From the NCBI GenBank assembly GCA_017552985.1, contig JAFZNO010000093.1, forward strand, positions 1 through 64,000: a stretch of 64,000 nucleotides of DNA, written 5' to 3'. The notes under the pieces were generated by a model. The model saw only the letters and a list, made by a program, of their open reading frames with translations. It did no database searches and was not told the DNA's origin. This DNA is from Lachnospiraceae bacterium. GTDB taxonomy: Bacteria; Bacillota; Clostridia; Lachnospirales; Lachnospiraceae. The translations under genes were made by a program, and so were the position numbers. Positions 32,772 through 41,357 of this stretch are shown here, piece after piece. The stretch's first letter is position 1. Every line of letters begins with the position of its first letter.

Positions 32772-33677
32772 TTACAGTTCCCGATAGCTAAGGAGTTCTT
32801 CCACGTAGGCCTTGCCATAGGCGGAAAGCTTGCTGCCCTTTCTCGTAATGTATCCGATGGTCAACGGATCCTCTTCCTTCAATTTGATGGACACAAGCCC
32901 CTGCAGGATCGCGTCATCCTCGGAAAGCATGCCGGAACCAATGGAATATCCCTTTAAGCCGGCGATCAGCTCCATGGTGGTTGCCCTGTCGTCCGACTTG
33001 ATCAGCTTTGTAAAATCATAGTCTGCCATCGCTTCCTCAGTTAGATAAAAATTACTGTCATCCGTCTGATCAAAGACCACGCATGGATACTCCCGGAGTT
33101 CTTCCAGTGAGATCTCCTTCCAGCCTGCGAAGGGATGTCCCTTCCAAACGTACGCATATGTCTCCCTCTGCATCAACGGCACAAATTCCAGCTGATATTC
33201 CTTTAGCAGCTTTTTCAAAACCTTTTCATTATTTCCGGAATACGAAACAACGCCAACCTCACTCTTTAAGTCCCTGACGTTTTCCAAAACTTCCCGCGTC
33301 TTCGTCTCATGAATGGAGAAGGAATATTTCTCCGGCTGAAATCTGCTGATCACGTTGGAAAAAGAACGGATGGCAAAATTATAATGCTGCGTCGACACGG
33401 AAAAACGTTCCTTCTCCTTGTCAGAGGACAGATAGCGCTCCTCCAGGATCTCATACTGGCCAAGCACCTTCTTTGCATAGGTGACAAACTCCCTGCCATC
33501 CTGCGTCAGGGCAATGCCCTTATTGGAGCGTTCAAAGATCATGATGCCCAGCTCCGTTTCGAGATCCGTGATGGAACTCGAGAGCGCCGGCTGCGACACG
33601 TAGAGCTTCGTCGCCGCCTCACGCATGGAAGGCGACGCCGCAACCGTAAGCACGTATTTTAGTTGATTTAAATTCAT
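32772..33677 (-). CDS. LysR-family transcriptional regulator
   Basis: 301-residue LysR regulator: N-terminal winged helix MNLNQLKYVLTVAASPSMRE with recognition helix VSQPALSSSITDLETELGI, then a two-lobe effector domain (~90-300) including KSEVGVVSYSGNN and LKGYSIGSGMLSEDDAILQG. GGAGGAGGTG ribosome binding site. It lies upstream of the cystine operon on the same strand with its own terminator, and a LysR-type palindrome precedes the operon promoter. In Bacillus and Lactococcus, LysR proteins (YtlI, CmbR) activate cystine/cysteine uptake operons; by analogy this is a candidate activator. Effector unknown. Confidence 0.88.
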   Translation of the reverse strand: MNLNQLKYVLTVAASPSMREAATKLYVSQPALSSSITDLETELGIMIFERSNKGIALTQDGREFVTYAKKVLGQYEILEERYLSSDKEKERFSVSTQHYNFAIRSFSNVISRFQPEKYSFSIHETKTREVLENVRDLKSEVGVVSYSGNNEKVLKKLLKEYQLEFVPLMQRETYAYVWKGHPFAGWKEISLEELREYPCVVFDQTDDSNFYLTEEAMADYDFTKLIKSDDRATTMELIAGLKGYSIGSGMLSEDDAILQGLVSIKLKEEDPLTIGYITRKGSKLSAYGKAYVEELLSYREL

Positions 33678-33761
33678 GACGGCACCTCCTCCCCACTTTC
33701 TTCCGTAAGACCATAAAGCATTCCGTAAAGTCTGCGATCTATCCCTTCAAGGGTTGTGCGC

Positions 33762-34142
33762 TTAATTCTCTGCCTTTTTCTTGTAATAGTCATTTAACGC
33801 GGAGCGGATGGCCTCCTCCGCAAGGACGGAGCAGTGCATCTTATAATCCGGCAGTCCGTCCAATGCCTCCGCAACGGCCTTGTTCGTCAGCTGCATTGCT
33901 TCTGACACAGGTTTTCCCTTGATGAGCTCAGTTGCCATGGAGCTTGACGCGATCGCGCTGCCGCATCCAAAGGTCTCGAATTTTACGTCCGAAATAATGT
34001 CATCATCAATCTTCAAATACATCTTCATGATGTCGCCACATTTTGCATTGCCAACCTCGCCGACGCCGTCCGCATTTTCGATCACGCCCACGTTGCGCGG
34101 ATTGCGGAAATGATCCATTACCTTTTCACTGTATAATGCCAT
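33762..34142 (-). CDS. iscU: Iron-sulfur cluster scaffold IscU/NifU
   Basis: 126-residue IscU-type scaffold on which iron-sulfur clusters are built before transfer. The three cluster ligands are Cys35 (NAKCGD), Cys60 (FGCGSA) and Cys104 (MHCSVL), with Asp37 conserved. Compact form as in Clostridia, without the NifU C-terminal domains. AGGAGG ribosome binding site; 37 nt downstream of nifS, its sulfur donor, in the same operon. Confidence 0.94.
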   Translation of the reverse strand: MALYSEKVMDHFRNPRNVGVIENADGVGEVGNAKCGDIMKMYLKIDDDIISDVKFETFGCGSAIASSSMATELIKGKPVSEAMQLTNKAVAEALDGLPDYKMHCSVLAEEAIRSALNDYYKKKAEN

Positions 34143-34179
34143 GATACGTTCCTCCTAAATCCATTCTCTTTTTTTCATA

Positions 34180-35364
34180 TTACAGAATAAACGGTTTCTT
34201 CCCAGCCATGAGATCTCTCCAGATTGGCGAGAAGCTCCTAAGATATTCCACAACCTCTTTTACGGACTGGATGATCTCATCAACCTGTTCTTCCGTCACG
34301 TCCTCGCCTAAGGTCAATCTGAGGGACCCGTGTGCCACGTCGTGTACCCTTCCGATGGCAAGAAGCACGTGGGAAGGATCCAAAGATCCTGAGGTGCAGG
34401 CACTGCCGGAGGACGCGGAAATTCCCTTGTCGTCCAAAAGAAGCAGCAGGGACTCTCCCTCAATTCCCTCAAAACAGAAATTCACGTTGCCCGGTAGTCT
34501 CTTTGTCTCATGGCCATTCAGCGCGGAATGAGGGATCTCACGAAGTCCCGCGATCAACTGGTCGCGTCTTTTCTTAAGCTTCTCACTGTTTTCCTCCAGA
34601 TGCTCCGCCGCTTCCTTTAACGCGGCAGCCATGGCCGCAATGCCGGGAACATTCTCCGTGCCGGCCCTCTTTCCGCGTTCCTGCGCGCCGCCCTCGATCA
34701 GATTGGAAAGCAGAACGCCCTTCTTTGCATATAAGAAGCCTACGCCCTTGGGCCCATGGAATTTATGCGCCGAGGAAGAAAGCAGGTCAATATTGTCATC
34801 CGCCACGTTTACGGGAACGTGTGCGATGGCCTGAACCGCATCCGTGTGGAAAAGCACGCCGTGCTTTCTGCAAATTGCCCCGATCTCCCGGATCGGCTGA
34901 ATCGTTCCGATCTCGTTATTCGCGTACATAATGGTCACCAGGCAGGTATCCTCGCGGATGGCAGCCTCAAGCTCCTCCGGGCGGACCAATCCGTCCTCGT
35001 GCACGTCAAGAAGCGTGACGTCGTACCCTTCCTTCTTTAATTTCTCCAAGGTATGAAGCACTGCGTGATGCTCAAAGGCAGAGGAAATAATATGCTTCTT
35101 TCCCTTTCTCGCTCCAATCTTTGCGGCAGAGATGATCGCCTGGTTATCCGCCTCGCTTCCCCCGGAGGTAAACAAAATCTCCTTGGGATCTGCCCCGATC
35201 ACTTCAGCCACGTCCTTTCTCGCCTGTTCCAAAACCTCCTTGGCTCTCTGTCCGATGGTATAGAGGCTCGAGGGATTTCCAAAGGTTTCATTCATGAGGG
35301 AAACCATGGTCTCGATCGCGCGGGGACTCATTTTTGTAGTTGCGGCATTATCAGCATATATCAC
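34180..35364 (-). CDS. nifS: Cysteine desulfurase (NifS/IscS)
   Basis: 394-residue class V aminotransferase fold enzyme that removes sulfur from L-cysteine as a persulfide for cluster assembly. MIYADNAATTKMSPRAIETM at the start, PLP lysine in LLSSSAHKFHGPKG (~residue 203), and the persulfide-forming Cys in SSGSACTSGSLDPSHVL. Start is GTG at 35364 with AAGGAG eight nt upstream. Divergent from an IscR-like gene; the intergenic region carries overlapping operator-promoters. It consumes cysteine, so repression by a cysteine- or cluster-responsive Rrf2 protein makes sense. Confidence 0.93.
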   Translation of the reverse strand: MIYADNAATTKMSPRAIETMVSLMNETFGNPSSLYTIGQRAKEVLEQARKDVAEVIGADPKEILFTSGGSEADNQAIISAAKIGARKGKKHIISSAFEHHAVLHTLEKLKKEGYDVTLLDVHEDGLVRPEELEAAIREDTCLVTIMYANNEIGTIQPIREIGAICRKHGVLFHTDAVQAIAHVPVNVADDNIDLLSSSAHKFHGPKGVGFLYAKKGVLLSNLIEGGAQERGKRAGTENVPGIAAMAAALKEAAEHLEENSEKLKKRRDQLIAGLREIPHSALNGHETKRLPGNVNFCFEGIEGESLLLLLDDKGISASSGSACTSGSLDPSHVLLAIGRVHDVAHGSLRLTLGEDVTEEQVDEIIQSVKEVVEYLRSFSPIWRDLMAGKKPFIL

Positions 35365-35421
35365 GATATGATCTCCTTTTCTTGTTCTTTTGAATAAATA
35401 TTATCCTTGTAACGTATTTGA

Positions 35422-35454
35422 ATTATATTCCTATTTACCTACCGTGTCAATAGG
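35422..35454 (-). promoter_or_regulatory. nifS-iscU promoter with Rrf2 operator
   Basis: Minus strand: TTGACA (35445-35450), 17-nt spacer, TATAAT (35422-35427). CCTATTGACACGGTAGG (35438-35454) over the -35 box matches the metY and rrf2 operators at 15 of 17 positions. Confidence 0.85.
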
Positions 35455-35469
35455 TTTATGAAAAATGAC

Positions 35470-35498
35470 TTGATTTACCTACTTACCCGAGGTATAAT
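35470..35498 (+). promoter_or_regulatory. Promoter of the iscR-like gene
   Basis: TTGATT (35470-35475), 17-nt spacer, TATAAT (35493-35498). ACCTACTTACCCGAGGTA within the spacer is a variant of the operator half (CCTAC), consistent with autoregulation. Confidence 0.75.
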
Positions 35499-35534
35499 AG
35501 GGTAAATAATAATCCTTGTAAAGGCGGTGATTCC

Positions 35535-35981
35535 ATGATTACAACCAAAGGACGCTATGCCCTGCGCGTCATGATCGATCTGGCTGAGAATAACGGACAT
35601 GAAGTGTTTGTTCCCCTAAAAGACATTGCGGAAAGACAAGAGATTTCGAAAAAGTATCTCGAGATCATCGTAAAAGACATGGTGACGGGTGATCTGCTCA
35701 TCGGTGCCAGCGGAAAAGGCGGTGGCTACAAATTATGTCGCAAGCCTGAAGAATACAGCGTTGGCGAAATTCTGGAGGTCATGGAAGGAAAGCTCTCTTC
35801 CGTCAGCTGTCTGTCGGGCGACTTTAATGACTGCCCGAGAAAAAACAGCTGTCACACTCTGCCCATGTGGACTGAGTACGACAACATGGTTCATGATTTC
35901 TTCTACAAGAAAAAACTTACGGACCTATTGAAACCCTCAGCAAAAGCCCCATCCCAGAAAACAAAGAAGGCCAAGGCGTAA
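35535..35981 (+). CDS. iscR: Rrf2-family regulator, IscR-like
   Basis: 148-residue Rrf2 winged-helix protein. Start MITTKGRYALRVMIDLAENN and recognition helix around EISKKYLEIIVKDM. Three cysteines at 92, 100 and 106 (C-x7-C-x5-C) resemble the cluster ligands of IscR, so it probably senses Fe-S status. It is divergent from nifS-iscU, the usual IscR target. Lys-rich C-terminal tail. AAGGCGG ribosome binding site. Whether it or the second Rrf2 protein (37361-37807) binds the three shared operators cannot be decided from sequence. Confidence 0.85.
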   Translation: MITTKGRYALRVMIDLAENNGHEVFVPLKDIAERQEISKKYLEIIVKDMVTGDLLIGASGKGGGYKLCRKPEEYSVGEILEVMEGKLSSVSCLSGDFNDCPRKNSCHTLPMWTEYDNMVHDFFYKKKLTDLLKPSAKAPSQKTKKAKA

Positions 35982-35993
35982 CCGCCTGGCCTT
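35967..35993 (+). terminator. Intrinsic terminator of the iscR-like gene
   Basis: AAGGCCAAGGCG / CGCCTGGCCTT stem with one bulge, overlapping the stop codon, followed by TTTCTTTTTCTTTTTT. Confidence 0.85.
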
Positions 35994-36018
35994 TTCTTTT
36001 TCTTTTTTACAAGCGCGT

Positions 36019-37188
36019 TTATAGCATGATTCCGTTTACCACCGCGCGCACTCTGTGATGATGATAAAGCTCCTCGTTCGGACGCATGTTGTGCATGTAT
36101 GCGACGGAGAATTTTGCAACGGGATCCGCTTCCACCCAAATGCCCGTGCCGCCAGTCCAGCCAAAGTTGCCAAGATGTCCGTTATGACCATACTTCTGCG
36201 TAAGAAGCGTCCGAAAGCCCAATCCGTAACCATAGCCAGCCAGATAGTCATTCTCAAAATCAGCCATCTGAACGGGACCAAGCTGGTTTTCATGAAGCAT
36301 TGCCACCGTGCCGCTGCCCAGGAATTTCTTTCCCTTATAAGTGCCGCCGTTCGCCAGCATCTGCATGAATACCGCAAAGTCATGGGCGCTGATGAGAAGA
36401 TTCGGGCGGGCACCCGCGGGCACGCTCTCAGGATTCAGTGCCGAGAAGTCCGTTGCCCTCTCAAACTGTCCCGGTCCCTTCTTTGCGTAATTCGTTACGA
36501 TGCGGTCCTGATTCCAAGGGCGGGCAAACGTATCTGCATCCTCAAGCTCCAAAGGATCGATAAGGCGATCCTTAAAGACCTCCCGCAAGGGCTTTCCCTC
36601 AAACGTCTCGACGAGAACACCCGTAATTTCAGAGCCAAAACCGTACTGCCAGTGAGAACCCGGCTCAAACATCACGGGAACGTTGGCCATGACGCGCACT
36701 TCCTCAGCGATGGTGCTGGGTCCCTTCTTCAGAAGCTCCGCCATCTGTCTGCTCATGGCAGCCAGCGTCGGCGTCGTCGGATTTGCTGACGGCACCATGC
36801 AATACGGAAGCCCACACGACATGGCAACCGCATCCCGGATGGTGATCGGTTTCTCCAACGGTTCCACTACGATCTCCCCGTTTGGACGCATGACGTATTT
36901 CTGCGTATTCTTCCACTCCGGCAGATAGTAATACAGCGGATCGCTGAAAAGGAACTTTCCTTCTTCGTAGATCATGCCAAGAATGGCGTAAGTAAACAGC
37001 TTCGTCGTGGAAGCCTGGCTGAACATGCTGTGGACGTCCACCTTCTTCCCGGATTCAACGTCCGCGTATCCGGCCTCGCCGTGGTAGATCATTTCATCCC
37101 CCTGCATGATTGCTACCGCGCAGCCTGGATTCGTTCCCTGCTCAACAAAACCCTTTAACAAATTGTCCAATCTTGAGAAATCCTTCAT
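36019..37188 (-). CDS. Serine hydrolase of the beta-lactamase (class C-like) family
   Basis: 389-residue cytoplasmic protein (no signal peptide) of the beta-lactamase/esterase family. Nucleophile motif S-x-x-K in FSQASTTKLF; a Tyr motif in WQYGFGSEITG; and GHLGNFGWTGGTGIWV near the C-terminus as the third catalytic element. Lack of export argues against antibiotic resistance; family members are often esterases or peptidases. ATG at 37188 with GGGGAGG upstream is chosen; 15 nt of in-frame sequence before it cover that site. Gene stands alone between the two Rrf2 regulators. Confidence 0.8.
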   Translation of the reverse strand: MKDFSRLDNLLKGFVEQGTNPGCAVAIMQGDEMIYHGEAGYADVESGKKVDVHSMFSQASTTKLFTYAILGMIYEEGKFLFSDPLYYYLPEWKNTQKYVMRPNGEIVVEPLEKPITIRDAVAMSCGLPYCMVPSANPTTPTLAAMSRQMAELLKKGPSTIAEEVRVMANVPVMFEPGSHWQYGFGSEITGVLVETFEGKPLREVFKDRLIDPLELEDADTFARPWNQDRIVTNYAKKGPGQFERATDFSALNPESVPAGARPNLLISAHDFAVFMQMLANGGTYKGKKFLGSGTVAMLHENQLGPVQMADFENDYLAGYGYGLGFRTLLTQKYGHNGHLGNFGWTGGTGIWVEADPVAKFSVAYMHNMRPNEELYHHHRVRAVVNGIML

Positions 37189-37314
37189 AAAACGCCTCCC
37201 CACAATGATGATTTTTTGAAAGAAACACCTGAATCTATTGTAAGTATAACGTTTTACCTAATTCCCGTCAACGCGTCATTAAGACCTGTTTCTTAGTCAA
37301 ATCCCTTGCTGAAA

Positions 37315-37356
37315 CAGAAGGCATCTTCCCAGCCTTCGGCCGGGCCCCTCCTTCTG
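37315..37356 (-). terminator. Hairpin after the second rrf2 gene
   Basis: CAGAAGG / CCTTCTG outer stem enclosing CCC-A-GCC-TTC-GGC-C-GGG. The minus-strand tail TTTCAGC is weak, so this is a probable but not strong terminator. Confidence 0.45.
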
Positions 37357-37360
37357 TATA

Positions 37361-37807
37361 TTAGATCACGTACATGTCCCATGCGCCGGAAGTTTTACCT
37401 TTGCATTCCGCAAGGAATTCCGCCAGCGTTACTTTCTCCGCATACTCGCGAAGCAGGCCGTTTAATCTCATCCAGAGACATTCATTGATGCAACAGCGCA
37501 GCGCGCCCGCGCGCCCCTCTTCCACGGGTTCCATGTCTGCAAGAATGTCAGCATCCAACGCATTGATCACGTCGGAAAGCTTTACGTTTGCGGCAGGACG
37601 TGACAGACGATAACCTCCCCGCAAGCCCTTTTGTGCACGGATCAAACCCGCCTGACGCAGGAGCGGCAGAATCTGTTCCAAATATTTCTGGGAAACGTTT
37701 TGTCTCTCTGAGATCTCTGCAGTTGACACGCTGATTCCGTTTTCCGAATGGATCGCAATGTCCAAAAGCGCCATGACGCCATATTCTACTCTAGTTGAAA
37801 CGATCAT
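37361..37807 (-). CDS. Rrf2-family regulator, CymR-like
   Basis: 148-residue Rrf2 winged-helix protein: STRVEYGVMALLDIAIHS, recognition helix NVSQKYLEQILPLLRQAGLI, wing KGLRGGYRLSR. Cysteines at 105, 106 and 110 (RCCINECLW) do not have IscR spacing. In Bacillus and Staphylococcus the Rrf2 protein CymR represses cystine uptake and cysteine synthesis genes, acting with CysK. Its own promoter carries the CCTATTGACATAGTAGG operator also found at metY and nifS, so it is the best candidate for the repressor of that set. AAAGGAGGG ribosome binding site. Confidence 0.85.
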   Translation of the reverse strand: MIVSTRVEYGVMALLDIAIHSENGISVSTAEISERQNVSQKYLEQILPLLRQAGLIRAQKGLRGGYRLSRPAANVKLSDVINALDADILADMEPVEEGRAGALRCCINECLWMRLNGLLREYAEKVTLAEFLAECKGKTSGAWDMYVI

Positions 37808-37836
37808 GATCCGTCCCTCCTTTCCAGAATATAAAC

Positions 37837-37869
37837 ATCATATATCCATTTTCCTACTATGTCAATAGG
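37837..37869 (-). promoter_or_regulatory. rrf2 promoter with its own operator
   Basis: Minus strand: TTGACA (37860-37865), 17-nt spacer, TATGAT (37837-37842); operator CCTATTGACATAGTAGG at 37853-37869 is identical to the one at metY over all 17 bases. Suggests autoregulation. Confidence 0.85.
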
Positions 37870-37896
37870 TATTATGGTATTTGTAGGAATTTTGTA

Positions 37897-39231
37897 TTAT
37901 GGTCTGCCATATCCGCCGCCAGGGAAACTCCATCCGCCCTGGGCATCATTTTTCTGGGTCACGGGTGCGGAGCCCAGCGTGATCTCCACGCTCTTTTCAA
38001 CATATTCATTTCCTTCCAAAACCTGAAGGGTAACCTCTACGGTCTCTCCTGCCGCATAATACTCCAATCTTTCCTGAAGCCCGGTAAGGCTTGTGATGCG
38101 AACGCCGTCAAACTTGGTGATAATGCTCTTCGCGGTGATCCCTGCCTCACTTGCGGGAGAATCCTCTGCAACGTAAGTTACGTATATGCCCTGCGGAATT
38201 CCGTATGCAGCAGAGATCTGTTCCGTAACGTCCTCTCCGTTGATTCCCACGTAGGATGCATTCTCAGAGGAAACCTTTTCTCTGGTGGTACGGTTCATAA
38301 GATCTTCAATGATCGGCGTGGCCGTGGTGATGGAGATGGCATATCCCATGCCTTCCACCTCCGTGGAGCTAAACTTCGCGGAATTAATTCCAACCACTTC
38401 TCCGTTCATGTTAAGAAGTGCGCCGCCGGAATTGCCGGGATTGATCGCTGCATCCGTCTGGATCATGATCGCATCCGTCGTGTCGATCTGGCGGTTCAGT
38501 GCGCTGACGATTCCCGTCGTCACGGATTGGCCGTAACCAAGCGCGTTACCGATTGCCACAACCTGCTCTCCAACCTTAAGCGCATCAGAGTTGCCAATTT
38601 TTGCCACCTTGATCACGTCAGCGGTTTCTTCCTTTACGTCAGAAAGCTTTACTGCGATGACTGCCAGATCATTGTCAGGATCCGTTCCCTTGATGATCGC
38701 CTCGCAAACCTCTTCATCCACGAAACATACGGAAAGCGTTGTCGCATCTTCCACCACGTGATTGTTGGTCACGATCAAAAGCTCATTTTCGTTTTGTCCA
38801 ATAATGATGCCCGTTCCGCTGCTCTTCAGTTCCTGGGTCTGACCTCTGCCAAACCTTCCAAAATAGTTCTGCACTTCCTGAACGCTGACGTTGGTGATGG
38901 ATACCATGGCCGGCATCATTCCCTCAGCAATGTCGCTGACGTCAAGATTCAATGAGGACTGTCCGTCTCCAGCGGAGAAAGATACGTTGGAAAGGGTGAC
39001 CGAAGGTTTCGATTCCGTAGTTTCTTCCGTCTCCTGCTTTGCTTCCTCAAGAATGCTGCCAAGGCTCTTCTCTTCCGAGACGTACGCAACGGTTTCCGAT
39101 GCTCCCGTCCCTTGATTCAGATACGTATTTACTCCATAAAAGGCTGCCGCGGATGATCCTCCGAATAGCACGCCGCACAGCGTCGTAACGCAGATTCTTT
39201 TTACTATTGTTCCTCTTTTCTTTTCACTCAT
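37897..39231 (-). CDS. htrA: HtrA/DegP-type membrane serine protease
   Basis: 444-residue trypsin-like protease with an N-terminal membrane anchor (KRICVTTLCGVLFGGSSAAA). Catalytic triad: His in VTNNHVVEDA, Asp in DPDNDLAVIAV, Ser in NPGNSGGALLN. One PDZ domain (~335-425) begins YVGINGEDVTEQISAAYGIP. HtrA proteases degrade misfolded envelope proteins. The C-terminus is Gly-rich and lacks further domains. Start ATG at 39231 with GGAGG eight nt upstream. Single-gene unit. Confidence 0.93.
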   Translation of the reverse strand: MSEKKRGTIVKRICVTTLCGVLFGGSSAAAFYGVNTYLNQGTGASETVAYVSEEKSLGSILEEAKQETEETTESKPSVTLSNVSFSAGDGQSSLNLDVSDIAEGMMPAMVSITNVSVQEVQNYFGRFGRGQTQELKSSGTGIIIGQNENELLIVTNNHVVEDATTLSVCFVDEEVCEAIIKGTDPDNDLAVIAVKLSDVKEETADVIKVAKIGNSDALKVGEQVVAIGNALGYGQSVTTGIVSALNRQIDTTDAIMIQTDAAINPGNSGGALLNMNGEVVGINSAKFSSTEVEGMGYAISITTATPIIEDLMNRTTREKVSSENASYVGINGEDVTEQISAAYGIPQGIYVTYVAEDSPASEAGITAKSIITKFDGVRITSLTGLQERLEYYAAGETVEVTLQVLEGNEYVEKSVEITLGSAPVTQKNDAQGGWSFPGGGYGRP

Positions 39232-39311
39232 TTGTAACACCTCCCGTGCTTGACTTCTCTTACAATATATCCCCCCAATCTTAAGTGAACCTTAAAAGGA
39301 AAAAAATGTGC

Positions 39312-39346
39312 AAAAAAATTTGGGTCAGGGGGAACCTGACCCAAAT
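39312..39346 (-). terminator. Intrinsic terminator after the EAL-domain gene
   Basis: ATTTGGGTCAGG / CCTGACCCAAAT, 12-bp perfect stem with a 5-nt loop, followed by seven T on the minus strand. Confidence 0.9.
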
Positions 39347-39359
39347 AAACCATATGCTT

Positions 39360-41276
39360 TTATTTCCATGCGCGTTTTGTAAAGTAATTACGCAGTTCCG
39401 AGATCGGGATGGGACGGGAATATTTATATCCCTGCAGATAGGACGCGCACATGTCCGTACAGCGTTTCTCATCGCCCTCCGTCTCCACGCCTTCATATAA
39501 TACGGAAAAATCTAAGGAAGAGAACATGCATGCAAGGCTGCCAACCATCTTTTCGGACCTTTCGTCTCCTTCCGACGCAACGACAAGAGACTTATCAAAC
39601 TTGATAATGTCGAAGGGAAGCTCCAAAATTCTCTCCACGTTGGAATAACCCGTTCCAAAATCGTCCAGATAAATCCGGATGCCCCGCTCGCGAAGCTCGT
39701 TGATCTTGTTCTTTACCACGACAAAATCATGCTCCGTCTGTGATTCCGTGATCTCGATCGCAATCTTGTCATCCGGCACGCTGCTGTCACGGATGATCGC
39801 AAATACGTCATCCACAAAGGACAAGTCATGCATTTCCGTGATGGACACGTTGACGGACACACGGTTCACTTCATATCCTTCATGGATCAGCTTGCCGATC
39901 TCCTCACAGGTCTTATAAAGCATGATCTTCGTAAGGCCATGGATCAAGCCATTTTCCTCCGCAATGGGAATAAACTGCTCGGGATAAATGATCCCTCGCT
40001 TGGGAACGTCCAACCGCATCAGCGCTTCCGCGGTGTCGTATTTCTCCTCCTTTAGGTTATAGACTGGCTGACAATAAGCAAGTACCCGCTTGTCCTTCAG
40101 ATCCCCCTTCTTGCATATGTCATTCAGTTCATCCAAAAGGTTCTCGTACTCTTCGTATTCGCTGACGTCCTTTTCCTTGATCACGTGAATGTCATTCATC
40201 TTCATGTGCTGTTGAATGTTTTTGATGAAGCGGACGTATTCATTCTTTCTGCTGATCTTCTCAACGGAATCTCCCACAATGATCTTGTAATCATAGCGAA
40301 ACTTTTCATATTCCAAGTGAAATGCCTCGATCATTGCTTTCAGTTTTTGCTTGTAATCAGCGTTCAGACTCCTTTTGGCAATAAAGATCACGTGACCGTT
40401 ACTTATCTGGAACAATACGCAACCCCTGAAATACGCGCTAGCAAACTTGCGGATCGTTTCCTGCAGCTCCTTCGAAAGCTTCTTCCCGTCCACCTCAAAG
40501 TCAGGAAGGTAAAGGCTCACCACGATCATGGGAATTCCCTTTTCGTAGTAATAACTGACCGTGTCCTCAAGGCCCTTGGAATTGATGGAACCAATCTCAA
40601 GATCATAGGGATTGGAATGGATCAAATACAGCATGGCAATGGATGGCAGCAAAAACGTGCCAACCGTAAAGGAAGTATTGCCAAACCGTCCCTGCACGTA
40701 CAAAAGCAAAAAAGAGATTGCCATGGTTCCGTAAAAACCCATCATGACTCTTTTGTAGATTCTTTTCCTATAGATCATGAGCAAGGCAATGATCAGAATG
40801 ATAAAGGATAAATATCCGTACGTGAAAATGTTTTTTCCATTGATGGCCACGCCTGACTCATTCACGCGAAACCCGTCGCCCATTAAGGAGGATACGACGT
40901 CAGCGATTATTACAACGAAGAACAAGCCAAAACCAACGCTGACCGTCAAACGTTTTTTGTCACTCTCAAGCCGCATGACCTCCGTGACGTAAATCACGTA
41001 CAGCAATAAAATGGCAAACAGCGTTGCATGATATACCATGCGCAGTCCATAGATCACCGAATAGTTGCCATCCTTGATGAACGGAAATATATTATGATAG
41101 GCCATGTTCGTAAGTGCCGCAAAAAACGTGAAAACAACAATGCTTAGATACACTCCAAACACTTTTGTGCGATTCACGTAGGAGGCCGAAAGCAACACAA
41201 AGATCACGAGACTGATGGCCATCACCAAAATGTCTCCTACCGGAGTATAGTTGTCAAAATAGATTTGTAAACCCAT
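39360..41276 (-). CDS. Membrane-anchored EAL-domain c-di-GMP phosphodiesterase
   Basis: 638-residue protein. Seven or so N-terminal hydrophobic segments (~10-225) are followed by a degenerate GGDEF-like region (~230-375) without the GGDEF motif, and a full EAL domain (~390-635). EAL catalytic positions are intact: AEALMR, VNVSITEM, IEITESQ, YLDDFGTGYSN, IIKFDKSL and YEGVETE. It should hydrolyse c-di-GMP, with the membrane part sensing an unknown signal. GGAAGAG ribosome binding site. Alone in its transcript. Confidence 0.88.
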   Translation of the reverse strand: MGLQIYFDNYTPVGDILVMAISLVIFVLLSASYVNRTKVFGVYLSIVVFTFFAALTNMAYHNIFPFIKDGNYSVIYGLRMVYHATLFAILLLYVIYVTEVMRLESDKKRLTVSVGFGLFFVVIIADVVSSLMGDGFRVNESGVAINGKNIFTYGYLSFIILIIALLMIYRKRIYKRVMMGFYGTMAISFLLLYVQGRFGNTSFTVGTFLLPSIAMLYLIHSNPYDLEIGSINSKGLEDTVSYYYEKGIPMIVVSLYLPDFEVDGKKLSKELQETIRKFASAYFRGCVLFQISNGHVIFIAKRSLNADYKQKLKAMIEAFHLEYEKFRYDYKIIVGDSVEKISRKNEYVRFIKNIQQHMKMNDIHVIKEKDVSEYEEYENLLDELNDICKKGDLKDKRVLAYCQPVYNLKEEKYDTAEALMRLDVPKRGIIYPEQFIPIAEENGLIHGLTKIMLYKTCEEIGKLIHEGYEVNRVSVNVSITEMHDLSFVDDVFAIIRDSSVPDDKIAIEITESQTEHDFVVVKNKINELRERGIRIYLDDFGTGYSNVERILELPFDIIKFDKSLVVASEGDERSEKMVGSLACMFSSLDFSVLYEGVETEGDEKRCTDMCASYLQGYKYSRPIPISELRNYFTKRAWK

Positions 41277-41357
41277 AGCTCTTCCGCTTCTCTCAACTCG
41301 CTTATTTTTCTGTCCGCAATAATATATTATAACATTTTTACACTTGTTTGTATAGTA

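Noticed and set aside
36019-37188. Secreted beta-lactamase for antibiotic resistance
   Set aside because: No signal peptide, and the motifs fit the broad esterase/class C-like family rather than a dedicated resistance enzyme.
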